DNA of 64,000 bases from Ampullaceana balthica (GCA_944989445.1 CALYLW010000130.1:2156166-2220165), one strand, 5' to 3'; counted from the stretch's first letter, positions 10,313 to 21,913 are shown. Notes: generated from the sequence alone by a model not told the origin. Program-made: numbers and translations.

Positions 10313-10860
10313 TATGTCGATGCCTACCTTATAACTGTATTTACAACAACTGCCGCTCACTCTGTAAACAAAATTTTGATGATTTTGAAGTTTTCACCTT
10401 CACTCAAACGCTGGGTTTTAAAAATATGAAAATAATTGAGATAAATAGCATCGCTGTTTTAATTTCAAAGGCCAAAGTACGTGTGCGAGATTCGTGAATC
10501 ATTCCTAGATGTTTATTTTGAGGGGAGACTCTTATTCAATTTTTTTTTATTAAAGCAAGAATATGGAGAGAAGAAGGGGTCAGCTTTATTGACTTCACTG
10601 GCAGCTTTGGGGGATACAGGGGCAAGTAATTTGTGGAGGAATGAAAAGAATAATGGATGGTAGAACTATCGAGGTTTAGATTGGGTCTGGGGGATAATGC
10701 TGTCGAGGGACTGATTGTTTCTAACGTGGTCAGCTACTCGTCCACCTCTCCCTCCATCACTCACTCAATCTCGTCATCCATCAGTCAATCATTGTGTCCC
10801 TCATCCATCAGTCAATCCTTGTGTCCCTCATCCATCAGCCATCCATGTCTACTTCACTCC
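10313..10860. other. non-coding; small CT-rich irregular repeat at its end
   Basis: Unique sequence to about 10735. From 10736 to 10860 an irregular tccatcagtcaatc-like repeat (about 26-bp spacing) leads into the 40-bp array. Open frames here are short and lack domain features. Confidence 0.5.
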
Positions 10861-11220
10861 GTCATGCCATCTATATCTACCTCCCTCCATAACTCCCTCC
10901 GTCATGCCATCTATATCTACCTCCCTCCATAACTCCCTCCGTCATGCCATCTATATCTACCTCCCTCCATAACTCCCTCCGTCATGCCATCTATATCTAC
11001 CTCCCTCCATAACTCCCTCCGTCATGCCATCTATATCTACCTCCCTCCATAACTCCCCCCGTCATGCCATCTATATCTACCTCCCTCCATAACTCCCTCC
11101 GTCATGCCATCTATATCTACCTCCCTCCATAACTCCCTCCGTCATGCCATCTATATCTACCTCCCTCCATAACTCCCCCCGTCATGCCATCCATATCTAC
11201 CTCCCTCCATAACTCCCTCC
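10861..11220. repeat. 40-bp minisatellite, nine units
   Basis: Exactly nine 40-bp units, each gtcatgccatctatatctac followed by ctccctccataactccctcc. Variants are limited: ccccc instead of ccctcc in the units ending near 11060 and 11180, and one ccatcc near 11190. The period is not a multiple of three and the strand is strongly pyrimidine-rich. Flanking bases gtcactccattc continue the theme in degraded form. Confidence 0.97.
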
Positions 11221-11488
11221 GTCACTCCATTCACCGATCTCTTCATTACGATCTCCATCACGCATTCATTCATCACTCCCTCTCTCCTTCTCCCCCCTTC
11301 CGATCCATCGTGTAAAATGACACGAACATTATGTCATTAGATGACATCAGCACTCCTTATCCTGACACAGGGACGTGATTAAGCAGACGACGGTCAAGGA
11401 CGAATTGCCTAGGATCTAGTGTTTAAGGCGGTCGCATTAAAAAGCACCCATTTTTAACTGAAACAATGCTGTTTGTGGAATATTGCCG
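11221..11488. other. non-coding, no gene seen
   Basis: CT-rich degraded sequence to about 11300, then unique sequence. Confidence 0.4.
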
Positions 11489-11775
11489 CTTGGTCGGCAG
11501 GGATGTATCACTTGGTCGGAAGGGAGGTACCACTTGGTCGGCAGGGATGTACCACGTGGTCGGAAGGGATGTACTACTTGGTCGGCAGGGATGTATCACT
11601 TGGTCGGAAGGGATGTACCACTTATTCGGCAGGGAGGTACTACTTGGTCGGAAGGGAGGTACCACTTGGTCGGAAGGGAGGTGCCACTTGTTCGACAGGG
11701 ATGTACCACTTGGTCGGCAGGGATGTATCACTTGGTCGGCAGGGATGTACCACTAGGTCGGAAGGGAGGACTTGG
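11489..11775. repeat. 22-bp minisatellite
   Basis: About 13 units of 22 bp: ttggtcggcagggatgtacc (or ggaagggaggt) followed by ac. Two sub-types, cagggatgta and aagggaggta, are mixed along the array. One unit has ttattcggc (11612) and one ttgttcgac (11688). Confidence 0.97.
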
Positions 11776-12071
11776 TAATTAGGGAGTTATCACACCTCGA
11801 AGGACGCTATCACATTCAAACTGCCAGGTGCGACCACTAATGTGTCATTACATTTGCCTAGAATGTTAATTGCAAACAGACACAGAATAAACATAGATAT
11901 TAACTCTAGCTTTACTTATGCGTGCATCAACATGTGACCACGGACATGTACTCAGGAACTAATGTGGTTTGTAAGTTGGTTCGATAGGATTTGCTCTCAT
12001 AAGATGAAGATACGTGTTGTAAGCGCGTAAATACAGATCCTGTAGTAGCTAAAGACTCATTCCTCCATCCC
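11776..12071. other. non-coding, no gene seen
   Basis: Unique sequence without readable domain or RNA structure. Confidence 0.4.
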
Positions 12072-12375
12072 GACAAAAGCCACATAACCTAACAAAAGCC
12101 ACATAACCTAACAAAAGCCACATAACCTAACAAAAGCCACATAACCTAACAAAAGCCACATAACCTAACAAAAGCCACAGAACCTACCAAATGCCACAGA
12201 ACCTAACAAAAGCCACAGAACCTAACAAAAGCCACATAACCTAACAAAAGCCACATAACCTAACAAAAGCCACAGAACCTACCAAATGCCACAGAACCTA
12301 ACAAAAGCCACAGAACCTAACAAAAGCCACAGAACCTAACAAAAGCCACAGAACCTAACAAAAGCCACATAACCT
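12072..12375. repeat. 19-bp minisatellite
   Basis: 16 units of 19 bp, acaaaagccacataaccta, with a second sub-type carrying cagaa in place of cataa and a third with accaaatg. A block of sub-types (cataa, cagaa-accaaatg, cagaa) appears twice (about 12160-12220 and 12265-12320), suggesting local duplication of several units together. Confidence 0.97.
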
Positions 12376-13050
12376 GCGGTTTCTCGACCAGCCCAATGTC
12401 CAACCTATCACATAGTGCCCACCACGCAGACCAACGCTGTGATTAGTTTAAAAAGCCTCATACAGCCAGCAACCACCAACCTGCATTTGCTAAAGAATCA
12501 TTGCCGTAGTAATGTCGGCCCATTTCATTTGTTCTTCATACATCAAAAATGTTCATCGCATTCTCCATGCCAATATAAGGATCTCTTTAAGAATTATATC
12601 TGACACAGTTTACAAGGACCACAGACTGACGACTGACAAACTAATTTCCCCCCTTCTCCACCCCTCAACCCCCCCCCCTCCCGACAGACAGTCCGAGTTG
12701 TTACCACGTCAAATGCACGATTCCCGAGGCGGTGACGATTCCGTCTGTTTGCTGTGACGTCCTTGTTTAGGTTATCGACGTCACGTCACGTACGTTACAG
12801 GCCACGCCCATACTTGCTTGTTAACCCTACCTCCCCCAACTCCAAGACGCGCCTTTGTGTGTCCTGTCAAAATTATTTGCATCTTTTTTAAACATTTCTT
12901 TTAATTTGGCTTAATTAGATTTTTTGTAATGCATAGAAATCAACAACCTACTTTAAGCCCAGCACAAGTTTCTGTCTTGTTAACAATGACACCATTTAAA
13001 AATACATTCAATGTGCTCAGCAATGCCTTGAAAATGTGAAACTAATTCGT
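12376..13050. other. non-coding, no gene seen
   Basis: Unique sequence with a C-run (12645-12685) and a short palindromic-looking acgtcacgtcacgtacgt near 12779. Open frames of 62 and 81 residues have no recognisable features. Confidence 0.4.
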
Positions 13051-13058
13051 AATCCAGA

Positions 13059-13238
13059 CAGAGCCGTCCTTACACCAGTTTGGGCCCCCCGGGCAAAGAA
13101 ATAATGTTGAGCCCCTTCCCCGCAAGAATAAAAAATAAAAATACATAATATATATAAATAAACATAGTCCCATGGGGCCCCTATGTTCGTGGGCACCCGG
13201 GAAAATGCCCAACGGGCCTAAGCGTTAAGACGGCCCTG
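13059..13238. mobile_element. hAT-type MITE with perfect 8-bp target duplication
   Basis: Terminal repeats cagagccgtcctta (13059) and taagacggccctg (ending 13238) are near-perfect inverses. The element is flanked by aatccaga on both sides (13051-13058 and 13239-13246), an exact 8-bp target duplication as made by hAT transposases. The inside is 180 bp with gggccccccgggca and gggcacccgggaaa boxes as secondary inverted repeats, and has no ORF. Confidence 0.9.
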
Positions 13239-13444
13239 AATCCAGATATGATCTTTAGAGGCCTAATATTTGAGGATAGAGTTATTTAAAAAAAAATCAC
13301 TTGGTCCTAACTATCCTTATTTATTGTACAATCTCCCATTATGTTATGTTTCCATTTAACATTCAAACTCCGCCTACCACATAGATCATTGAGTATGATA
13401 AACACAAGTCAAAGTGGACATCAAACAAGTAATAAACAAATTCG

Positions 13445-14062
13445 AATGAGTATTTAAACTCCATTTCCAACAGAGAATTGACAAGTCATTTCAAATCAGT
13501 AATTCTGAAAGTAAACAATAAATGACGTCATATCCCCTCACGCTACATCACACCAATAATGTGTCAATATAATGCGCACCGTGCACCAATCTAACATTAG
13601 CATTCACAAAGCGGGAAAACCACATTAACTATCATTGTAGATGACATTAAAAGTCGTTGCAAATCAATAATTATGAAAGTAAAAAAAACAATTATTGCTA
13701 TCTACAAATTTGCTGCTAAAATTACGGGAGTCGAACAAAAATAGATTTTTCAAAAATTCCTTTTCCAACATTGTTCTAAATATTATTAGCTATCGTATGG
13801 CGTTCGTTTCAACCCGATAGCTGTTATGGTTGGCGAGAAATTGACACAATACTAATATTTTGTCGGTTTTTTAAATTTTCCAGGAAATCCAGTAAACCTT
13901 TTCCGGCATTTTTTCGCTCTTGCACATCCTTGATACCTCCTTAACATATTTGCAAAAGACCCACCCCTCTATCTGGTATGGTTCAGGAGGAGTTGCAGGA
14001 TCAAGAGTTACAGACATTTCAAATATATAAAAGCAATTTTTCCCATGGGAAATTGCGTTAAA
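13445..14062. repeat. ~600-bp dispersed repeat, copy A
   Basis: Collinear with 24900-25545. Shared phrases in order include gacgtcatatcccctcacgc, atgtgtcaatataatgcgca, ccaacattgttctaaat, tttcaacccgatag, gcgagaaattgacaaaat (with one base change here), tctggtatggttcaggagga and ggaaattgcgtt. Inside each copy a short block (aa-agtcatttcaaatca, then aattctgaaa) recurs about 160 bp later, so the unit has an internal duplication. No ORF and no terminal repeats were found. The family is not recognised. Confidence 0.85.
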
Positions 14063-14063
14063 A

Positions 14064-14280
14064 AAGGCCTGCGGAAATTAACGATTTATTTCTCGATGAA
14101 TCGTTAAAATGATTTAACGATTAAATTATTTTTAACGATTAATCGACCAATCACTTACAAAATATTGGAAGTAGAAATAAAAAATAGCGGCCGATAAAAA
14201 TAGCGGAAAATAAAATAAATTTCCTGACGATTACACGAACATTTTGGTTTTAAACTATTGACTGACGGGAACAACAGAGG
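14064..14280 (+). mobile_element. left-end fragment of the AACGATTAA-rich hAT family
   Basis: Matches the left end of the element at 39580-40541: both have gaaattaacgatt followed by several taacgattaatcga motifs, then ggccgataaa, cctgacgattacacgaacat and tttggttttaaactattgac, ending at gacgggaa. After that the two diverge, so this copy is a different deletion derivative or a truncated piece. Confidence 0.8.
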
Positions 14281-15230
14281 AAATAACAGATACCTTTTGT
14301 TATTTTCACAATACTATTTTAGGTTGCCTACGCCTAGTTGTAAATTTTAGTTAACTCTGGACTGCGTGTTCCTAGTGTGGTACTGAGCCGTGTTTGCAGA
14401 CACTCATTCATCTCAACATAAAAGCAATTAACTTTCGGAACCGAACCCGAAAACGAGATTCGGTCGACTACAAGGTCAGCGGTGCCAAACGATTGCTCTG
14501 CTGCTCCAATAATGGAAATGACCTATGAACCCTTCCCCCCCCACCCCCCACACACACTTTCTCCGAATGTCAACATTGAGTAACATTCTTACATCCTGAC
14601 GGCACTTGTAACCACCATTATCAGCTTCTCTCACGATTTAGTCTCTCTCGCCACCCACATCCTACTCCACACACACTCTTTCTCTCCCTCCTTTGTCTTC
14701 CCCTGTCATCCCCTCCCTCATCCAATCCCTCATCCACTCACTCATCCCTTCCCATACCCCCTCCCTCACCCACTCCCTAATCCCCTTCCTCATTCCCTCC
14801 CTCATCTCCTCCCTCATCAACTCCATCATACCCTCCTCCGTATTCGCTCCCCACTCTCTGCACGATCTTGCTGGTCCGAACATTCGAGCCTTCAACCCCC
14901 TCCCCCACCCCCACCCCCCACCCCCAGGAGGCTTAGCGCCTTGTAAACAGTTTACGGCTCGTACTGGAAATGCCAATCGCACGTGCGCGCATCGACTGCT
15001 GGCCGTGGGGGGTGGGGGCAGCTGGTGTTCAATACAGGTGTTACGATAACAGGTCAGGGCGTACAATTGAGAAGGTCCTAACAGTCTAAAGTCTAAAGTA
15101 AGGCCTTGATATAATTCTTTCAATAAGTCTTTCAGTTTAGTCAACGAAAAAAATTGAAGAAAAAATTTATTGAGAAAAAAAATTACATGTTAATAAATTG
15201 TGGCTGTAAAAGGCGATCGCACTGACCTAA
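14281..15230. other. non-coding; CT-rich irregular repeat at 14640-14850
   Basis: Unique sequence, then about 200 bp dominated by ccctccctcatccaatccc-like words spaced irregularly 12-20 bp apart. C-rich tract at 14900-14930. Open frames on both strands here reflect the low-complexity tract. Confidence 0.5.
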
Positions 15231-15599
15231 TTCAGGGGTTCCCAACATTTTTCTACTCTAGAGCACATTCTAAATTATCGGTACGGTAGCGGGCACCACC
15301 TATTTTTAATCGACAAACTCCAATAACTTCTCATTTTCCCATAATTATTTTCTTATATCATAATTTAGTAATAAATAATAAACACAAATGTTTCAAAGTA
15401 ATAAAATTATTATTCAAATTGCATACACAAATAGAAATATATTTACAAAACGTAAACAAAGTAAATAAAAAACAACACGAATACAAAGAAAACAATTTAT
15501 TTAAAAAAATATAATGATAATATGTCAATGTGATCTTTGGGATTACATATCATTGGCCAGTTCCTCATAATTAGGAGAGTATGACGATAATGCGTTAGC

Positions 15600-16240
15600 A
15601 AACAATCATAAAGATGCTCATCGATGAGTCGAGATATATATTTTGATTTTATTAAGTTCATATTTGAAAACAATGATTCGCATAAATATATCGAACCGAA
15701 AAATTATTCAATTTTATATGCCGCTTTTTTCAAAAATGGGAACTTTTCTCTGTCCACTGTATTCCAAAAGTCCACTGATATTAAGGATTTTAGCAAAATA
15801 TCATTCTTAAGGTCCACATTTTCCAACTCTATTACTTCTGACTTACCTTGAACAAAATCTGCAATACATGCGGCCATTTCAATTACATTTATTTGCAAGG
15901 AAAAGGACTGATACAGAAAGAAACGGTTCGATATGTTTAAACTGAAAAATATCTCTTCAAACTGTTTTAACACTTGAATATCCTTAATAAATAAAGACCC
16001 TTTTAATTCATTGTTACTTAGCATTTTCTTCGTATGTGGGAAATGCACGAGAGAACTGATCTGCAGATGTGCTATCAACAAATCCAATTTAGTTTTAGAT
16101 GACCTTACAGAGCGTATCATTTCAGCTATTTTTTTTGTGTTTGCCTTGCAACTCCATATTTAAAGAATTCAATTTTTCCATGTCTGCGAGAAATCACAAA
16201 TCAATTAGCCAGCGAGAGTCAGCTAGTTCATCGTAATTTT
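15600..16240 (-). pseudogene. hAT transposase C-terminal part incl. dimerisation motif
   Basis: Minus-strand pieces: about 16230-16130 reads LADSRWLIDL then a stop, FLADMEKLNSLNMELQGK. 16120-15704 is an open 138-residue segment with FWNTVDREKFPFLKKAAYKI near its end. About 15695-15610 in another frame reads CESLFSNMNLIKSKYISRL and DEHL, the hAT dimerisation signature. At least two frame changes and two stops separate them. The collinear order with the catalytic part shows that this is the same gene. Confidence 0.85.
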
Positions 16241-16307
16241 CCTTTTATCGTTTTTAAATGTTTTTATTTCTTCAAATAAACTCACAAATCATGTAAGAAC
16301 CTTTCCT

Positions 16308-17126
16308 TTACTGAGCCAACGTACTTTTCAGTATGCAAATAAGATCATATTCTTTATCTTCGGTATCTTCTAACAGGGCCTTGAAAAGTATGTGTTGGAA
16401 AGGAGCTGCTCGAATAGAATTGATTATTTTTGTAACTATTTTCATAACGTGTTCAAATGGCAATATTTTACAACACAGAGCTTCCTGGTTGATAATACAG
16501 TGGTAGGACATAAAGTTTGAAAATGATTCATCCTTCTTGCAGAGGGCAATAAATCCTTTGTTTTTACCTAACATTGCTGGTGCCCCATCGGTGATTCTCA
16601 GAGACAGCTTGTGCAAAGGCATATTTATTGACTTGGCATATGTTCTGAATGTATTATAAATATCCTCATCCATTGTCTGTCCTTTCATAGGTAATATTTG
16701 CAACATAACCTCTTTTACTGTGAAGTTACTAAATACCATTATCACAATAACTGCTACCTGTGCAGTGTCTGATATATCTGTTGACTCGTCAAATTGTAGC
16801 GAGAACCAATCACATATTTCCAAGTCAGTCTTTAACTGAGTTTGTATGTCTGTTGAAATTGCATTCATTCTTCTTGTGACGGTGTTATTTGACAACTGTG
16901 AGTCTTGTATTGCTGAGACAATCTCACGTTTGTTTGAAAATCCATCAAACAAACAATCGGCACCAGTCAAAAATAGTTCCTTAAACAACTTATGAAAGGT
17001 TTCTTCTTTTTTTGGGAGCATGTGAGAAATTTTGAAAGAAGCAATTGTGTCTTTTTTAGAATGTTCCACATGTCTAGAGAACACAGTCTGTTTTGCATGG
17101 CAGTTATACTTTATTTTAGTTGACAT
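16308..17126 (-). pseudogene. hAT transposase catalytic region
   Basis: 272 residues. LSNNTVTRRMNAIS at about 78-91, then WFSLQFDESTDISDTAQVAV with the first catalytic Asp at about 112. TDGAPAMLGKNKGFIALCKK (about 179-198) carries the second acidic residue. SYHCIINQEALCCKIL (about 207-222) corresponds to the family's Cys/His block; the usual second His before QEALC appears to be Asn here. The ATG is internal to the original gene. It ends at a stop near the lost helical middle part. Confidence 0.9.
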
Positions 17127-17149
17127 ATTTGTTTCTATCTTACTTCAGA

Positions 17150-17251
17150 TTTAAGTGGATAATTCACATCAAAAGTGGCATGAATTGTCTGAAAGTGCCG
17201 TTCAACATTATGTTTTTTCGGCACTGCAATGCTACTACCACACAACAAACA
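17150..17251 (-). pseudogene. hAT transposase N-terminal BED zinc finger (detached)
   Basis: Minus-strand reading from 17251 gives CLLCGSSIAVPKKHNVERHF followed by QTIH, i.e. C-x2-C then H-x4-H, the BED-type zinc finger that binds the transposon ends. It continues to NYPLKSEVR and hits a stop at about 17147, just before the ATG of the next segment. In intact relatives these parts are one chain, so a stop and frame change separate them here. Confidence 0.85.
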
Positions 17252-17588
17252 AACCTTTTTTTTTCAAATTAACGAAACAATACGATTGCTCCCATTCAGT
17301 GTTAAAAGTATAAGTTCGCAGCTAGACAAGTTGCGACAAGTACTGTCATCAAAGGAACCACTCATACATACAATATCGCAAACAGACGAACGTATTTAAT
17401 AAACTTAGACACTCAAAACAATTAAAACTCGAACAAATAAATAAAAATAATTCACATTTGTAATTAATGTTTATGAAAATATTATGTCTCTGTCGAATAG
17501 TGGTGGGCACATTCGAATCGTTCCGCGGGCGCCATGGTGCCCGCGGGCACGGGGTTGGGAACCCCTGCCTTAGATATATGGCTAAGAT

Positions 17589-17913
17589 CAGTGCTTCTCA
17601 AATTTTTTAGTATGACGGACCGGCAGGAATTTTGTCACTGCCCCAGGATATGTGCACTATTTTTTGTGCTCTTGTGGTAGCGAAATGCAAATTTATTTTA
17701 TTTTATTTGTTTCATTTTATGTGCCTGTTGCCGAAAAATGGACATAATCTATAGGGCTTGTATTATTGGTTGCAAATGCAGGATTATACATGTATTTATA
17801 TTTTTCTTTCCTTTCTTGATAACTTCTGTAGACCGGCTGTGGATGGCTCACGGACCTGTACCGGTCCGCGGACCTGTACCGGTCCGCCGACCACCGCTTT
17901 GAGCAACACGCTT
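17589..17913. mobile_element. hAT MITE (cagtgcttctcaaa family), copy 1
   Basis: Begins cagtgcttctcaaa at 17589. Near the right end it has ggtccgccgaccaccgcttt and gagcaacacgctt in place of the expected tttgagaagcactg, so the right terminus is mutated. Flanks gctaagat and acttagat (17581-17588, 17914-17921) agree at 6 of 8 bases. About 325 bp, no ORF. It shares gcggaccg/gacggaccggcaggaatttt and the ccggtaccggtccg block with 38493-38680. Confidence 0.75.
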
Positions 17914-17921
17914 ACTTAGAT

Positions 17922-19129
17922 AAATGTTAACCGAAGACTTTTCTCGTATGATTATTATTCAGACCACACGACCCGCTTCAACATACGATTCACTCGAGTG
18001 GAACAAGGCAGTCAACTTTTACACGATTAAACTTTAAATTTTACTTCTATTTATACTTTTTTTTTCTTTTTTTTTCAATTAGCCAGCGATGGCTTTAAAC
18101 CGATTTCTGACGAGTTGTTGGTTTTATTTTTAGAAACTTGCCTCCAACCACTTGACTCACATTTCGTTGCCAATTGCCAACAGCACAAGAGGAAAAAAGT
18201 AATCTCTAACTAAATGCACCTTCTTAAAAACTCAGATAAAATGACTACTATGACGTCATTACTTCGATCATGACGATTGCTTCTATTAATAATTCAATTG
18301 CGCACCCAATGCGATCTAATGCCAATTTTTTTCCCGCTCCAAACGGTCGTTCGCTCAGCGCTGAGCTGAAAGTCTAATTATATCATCGATTACGACGCCC
18401 TCCCTATCTGACGGGGTTTGGGGGGAGGGGCTTTCGACGAAATTTTATTTTAGAAAAAAAAATTGTTGCGTAATATTAGTTAATGCCACCCGGGGCGAAC
18501 TCCGTAAAAGTGCGCCACCTTAGCAACCTTCATTTATTTAATGATAGCTAAACCAACAAGTTGCCGTCCCGGGGCGTTCACAACCGCGGCCTCCCAAATG
18601 TTTGCAACAGAAAATTTTAAAATGACTGTTTTTTAAAAAAAAGTTATAAATAACAGCCCAACCCCCCTGGACCTCACGTAACCGTGGTAACCCATAAGTG
18701 CATCCGTCGGAAACTTACGCGACGGAAAACTGGAAAGGTTTATTGGTTAAATCAGAGTTTGACGAGATTCGACGAGTACTCGAGCTGCCGGCGAGGGCTA
18801 CCAACTGTTCTCTCCTCTGTGATGGTCGGTTTGGGTGGCAGGGGGGCGGGTGGGAGTACTATTACAATTGTCCGTTATTTCTGCCAAATTGTTTATTAAG
18901 GTCGAAATTGGTTGAGGGTGTCGGCTGACTTTAGCTATGACTGTTTTCGATGTAATTTTTGTTGTTTGTCTTTTTTTTTGTGTGTCTTTGCCTACCCCCA
19001 CACACGCACAACTTAAATGACGTTCTACTTCTTACGGTCTTTGTCTGATCTTGACTCTTCTCTGAACCCAGGCGCCAAAAGCCTGTGCGCCGCAGGGATG
19101 AAACATATTAGTTAGAATCAATACAAAAT
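17922..19129. other. non-coding, no gene seen
   Basis: Unique sequence with T-runs at 18055-18080 and a G-run at 18417-18430. Overlapping open frames near 18684-18928 have no recognisable domain. Confidence 0.4.
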
Positions 19130-19440
19130 ATGACGATATTGATGTCTTGAAATACAACACAAAGATAATCTAATACAACTCTCAGGTAGACATAGGGATA
19201 AAATCACTTATTCCGTATGAAAGAACAAACGCATACAAATTCTCGTTCTTCACACCCGGAAATCGAACGTAGAATGGGTTGCCTGAAGAAAAACAGGAAA
19301 ACCAACTCTCATCAACATTTAAAACTCTAACAAAATTGCAAGACTTGACATAAAGCATTGATAAGCGTAGGATGCAAAAATCTTCAGTATAGAAGAAGCG
19401 TCTATGTCCATTACAACCCTTATTTAATAATCCTTTTATT
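19130..19440 (+). pseudogene. LINE ORF2 C-terminal tail (family 2), best copy
   Basis: Plus-strand reading from about 19170 gives SQVDIGIKSLIPYERTNAY, then KFSFFTPGNRT, a stop, NGLPEEKQENQL and SSTFKTLTKLQDLT before a terminal stop. The pattern FSFF-x-R...(W)NGLPEE...FK is the characteristic end of RTE/CR1/jockey-like LINE proteins that lack RNase H; the Trp of WN is lost to a TAG here. The 3' flank (ataagcgtaggatgcaaaaa, cttcagtatag) recurs in changed form after the copy at 50105-50245. Confidence 0.75.
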
Positions 19441-20419
19441 TATTTTTTTGTTTGTAAATACTTAAATTCGTGAGATTCTTCAGGATTGTGGAAATCTCAC
19501 CAATTATGAAGCACATCGCAATATCCAACAAATAATGGACTAAGTAAGAAAGATTTATAGACATCAGACATTACATTTTTTCTAAAAATCAAATCTGCCG
19601 CTGAAATTTATTGAATAGACAGCATGCTGCTTCGAACCCCTGTTTTGAAAACAGTTTCTGAGCTCATCAAACATATTAACGCGTTTAAAGGTTAAATGGT
19701 TTCCATTGAATGTACACAAATATTCATGACGTCATAATTGAATCTGCGCACAATCTTTATAGCCTCACGCCAAAATAACAATCAAACAAAAAGCAATGCG
19801 CGCGAAGGTTCGCAGGATGTACATCCGCATAAATAAAATCAAAACGACAATGTAAACAGCCAAACACCCGTACGTATGAGATGGACTTAGACATTTTGTG
19901 TTCGCGAGAAAAGGTTATCTCGTCGTCCAGCTTAAGCGAGTATCATGGTACAAACCGAGATTAGGAAAATTAATACCGCGGGAGTCGGTGGGTGTAATCT
20001 CTAGTAACCCTCCTACACACACAAACACACACACACGCGCACACAGGACATACCTTATCAGACGTGAGATGAATCCATGGTCACGAAATAGAGTATTGGT
20101 GTGTGAGAATGTGTGGTCCCAGGAAATGTGTGAGTGTGTGTGGTCCTGGTTCTTATTGGCATGTGTGTGGTCGTGTGCGTGGGTATGTGTCTTGTGTGAG
20201 GGTCTATGTTTGGTAAGTGCGTGTGAAGGAATCCACCATCACAAATATATGTTGGGTATCAAAGTGTTGTTAAATGTTGTATGTGGCTATGTTGTTATCC
20301 GTTTATGTGAGAATATTATGAAATTCGTAGCTACACGTGTTTCAACGGCCCTATGTGCGTGGCGTGTGAATGAAAGACCCATAGCAATATATAATTGGAG
20401 TTAAAGTGGTGACCACGTA
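19441..20419. other. non-coding; GT-rich region
   Basis: AT-rich to 19870, short CA run at 20015-20045, then TGTG-rich sequence (20095-20225) that keeps a 168-residue frame open (19898-20404) through Val/Cys/Trp-rich low complexity. No domain recognised. Confidence 0.45.
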
Positions 20420-21124
20420 ATGGCCTATTCTGTAATACACCTTTCACGTTGTGCCTAATATTGAAAGCCCATGCAGTAACACATCATTCAAGCTGTGACT
20501 AAGAGAGAAGGCCCATGCAGTAACACATCATTCAAGCTGTGACTAAGAGAGAAGGCCCATACAGTAACACATCATTCAAGCTGTGACTAAGAGAGAAGGC
20601 CCATACAGTAACACATCATTCAAGCTGTGACTAAGAGAGAAGGCCCATACAGTAACACATCATTCAAGCTGTGACTAAGAGAGAAGGCCCATACAGTAAC
20701 ACATCATTCAAGCTGTGACTAAGAGAGAAGGCCCATACAGTAACACATCATTCAAGCTGTGACTAAGAGAGAAGGCCCATGCAGTAACACATCATTCAAG
20801 CTGTGACTAAGAGAGAAGGCCCATGCAGTAACACATCATTCAAGCTGTGACTAAGAGAGAAGGCCCATGCAATAACACATCATTCAAGCTGTGACTAAGA
20901 GAGAAGGCCCATGCAATAACACATCATTCAAGCTGTGACTAAGAGAGAAGGCCCATACAGTAACACATCATTCAAGCTGTGACTAAGAGAGAAGGCCCAT
21001 GCAGTAACACATCATTCAAGCTGTGACTAAGAGAGAAGGCCCATACAGTAACACATCATTCAAGCTGTGACTAAGAGAGAAGGCCCATACAGTAATACAC
21101 CTTTCACGTTGTGCCTAATATGGA
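20420..21124. repeat. 44-bp minisatellite bracketed by one divergent unit type
   Basis: About 14 units of 44 bp: taacacatcattcaagctgt, gactaagaga, gaaggcccat, acag or gcag. The first unit (20430-20474) and the last (21092-21124) both carry taatacacctttcacgttgt and gcctaata instead of the standard text. The same variant thus sits at each border while inner units are almost uniform (acag/gcag/gcaa variants only). Confidence 0.95.
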
Positions 21125-21462
21125 GGAGCCTGTTAGAGCACAGTTAGAGGAACTCAGATAAACAATTAAGTAACAAGTTAAAGTTTCTCCCATTAAAGTC
21201 TGTGACAAGTGATAGGCCATTTTGCCCGTAACACGTAGAGATTAGGGCGGTGGAAGGTGTTTGACCTGGTTTAAAACCACCCTCTTCACCAAGGTAATCA
21301 GAAAAATACATTTAAATAATATTTTTTTTTAAAGTCTATTTAGATTGCTATGTGTGAAAAGGTAAAAACATGAGCTTATTTCTGTTCCAAGTGTTATTAG
21401 GGGGTCAAGGACAGAGCTGACTGGCGCAGATTACACCTTTTATACATTAGATACCGCATTTA
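21125..21462. other. non-coding, no gene seen
   Basis: Unique sequence; nothing recognised. Confidence 0.4.
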
Positions 21463-21735
21463 TGAACGTAATTTATAACACTGGACATATGAACATAATA
21501 TAAAATACTGAACATATGAACATAATTTAAAATACAGAACATATGAACATAATGTAAAATACTGAACATAAGAACATAATATACATACAGAACATATGAA
21601 CATAAAATAAAATACAGTACTGAGCATATGAAAAAAATATACAATACTGAACATATTAACAAGATCTGCAATACTGCACATAAAGAAATAATATATACTA
21701 GGCGCATCTTAACATAATTTACAATAACACACATT
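21463..21735. repeat. 27-bp diverged minisatellite
   Basis: About 10 units around gaacataatataaaatact and gaacata, with many substitutions and a few indels; older than the neighbouring arrays judging by divergence. Confidence 0.85.
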
Positions 21736-21913
21736 CGAATATAAAACATATACAGCTTACGTAATCCAAACGCTTAATTAAAAACATGATACGTAATCAT
21801 GTATTAACCAGCTCTATTGAGCGATCAAATGACATTATGAAATATTGATTTGTAGCAAAACACTCATGTAAGTGAACTAATTCCATGAACAGCTATCGAC
21901 ATATACGGTTTAT

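Larger units (their letters stand above)
15233..17567 (-). mobile_element. degenerate autonomous hAT transposon with BED finger
   Basis: Terminal inverted repeats caggggttcccaac (15233) and gttgggaacccctg (ending 17567) bound 2,335 bp. Flanking octamers acctaatt and ccttagat share only 4 of 8 bases but both have the central TA that hAT target sites favour; they are probably an eroded duplication. Inside, on the minus strand, are a BED zinc finger, a DDE-type catalytic region and the hAT dimerisation segment, in the expected order but broken by stops and frame changes. The family is the ZBED5/GTF2IRD2-like (Charlie/Buster-type) group. Confidence 0.92.

Noticed and set aside
19625..19655. tRNA T-arm-like gcttcgaacccctg
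   Set aside because: No acceptor, D-arm or anticodon arm could be folded around it.
20420..21124. CRISPR-like regular array
   Set aside because: Units follow each other without unique spacers and the context is eukaryotic; same for the 36-bp and 30-bp arrays.
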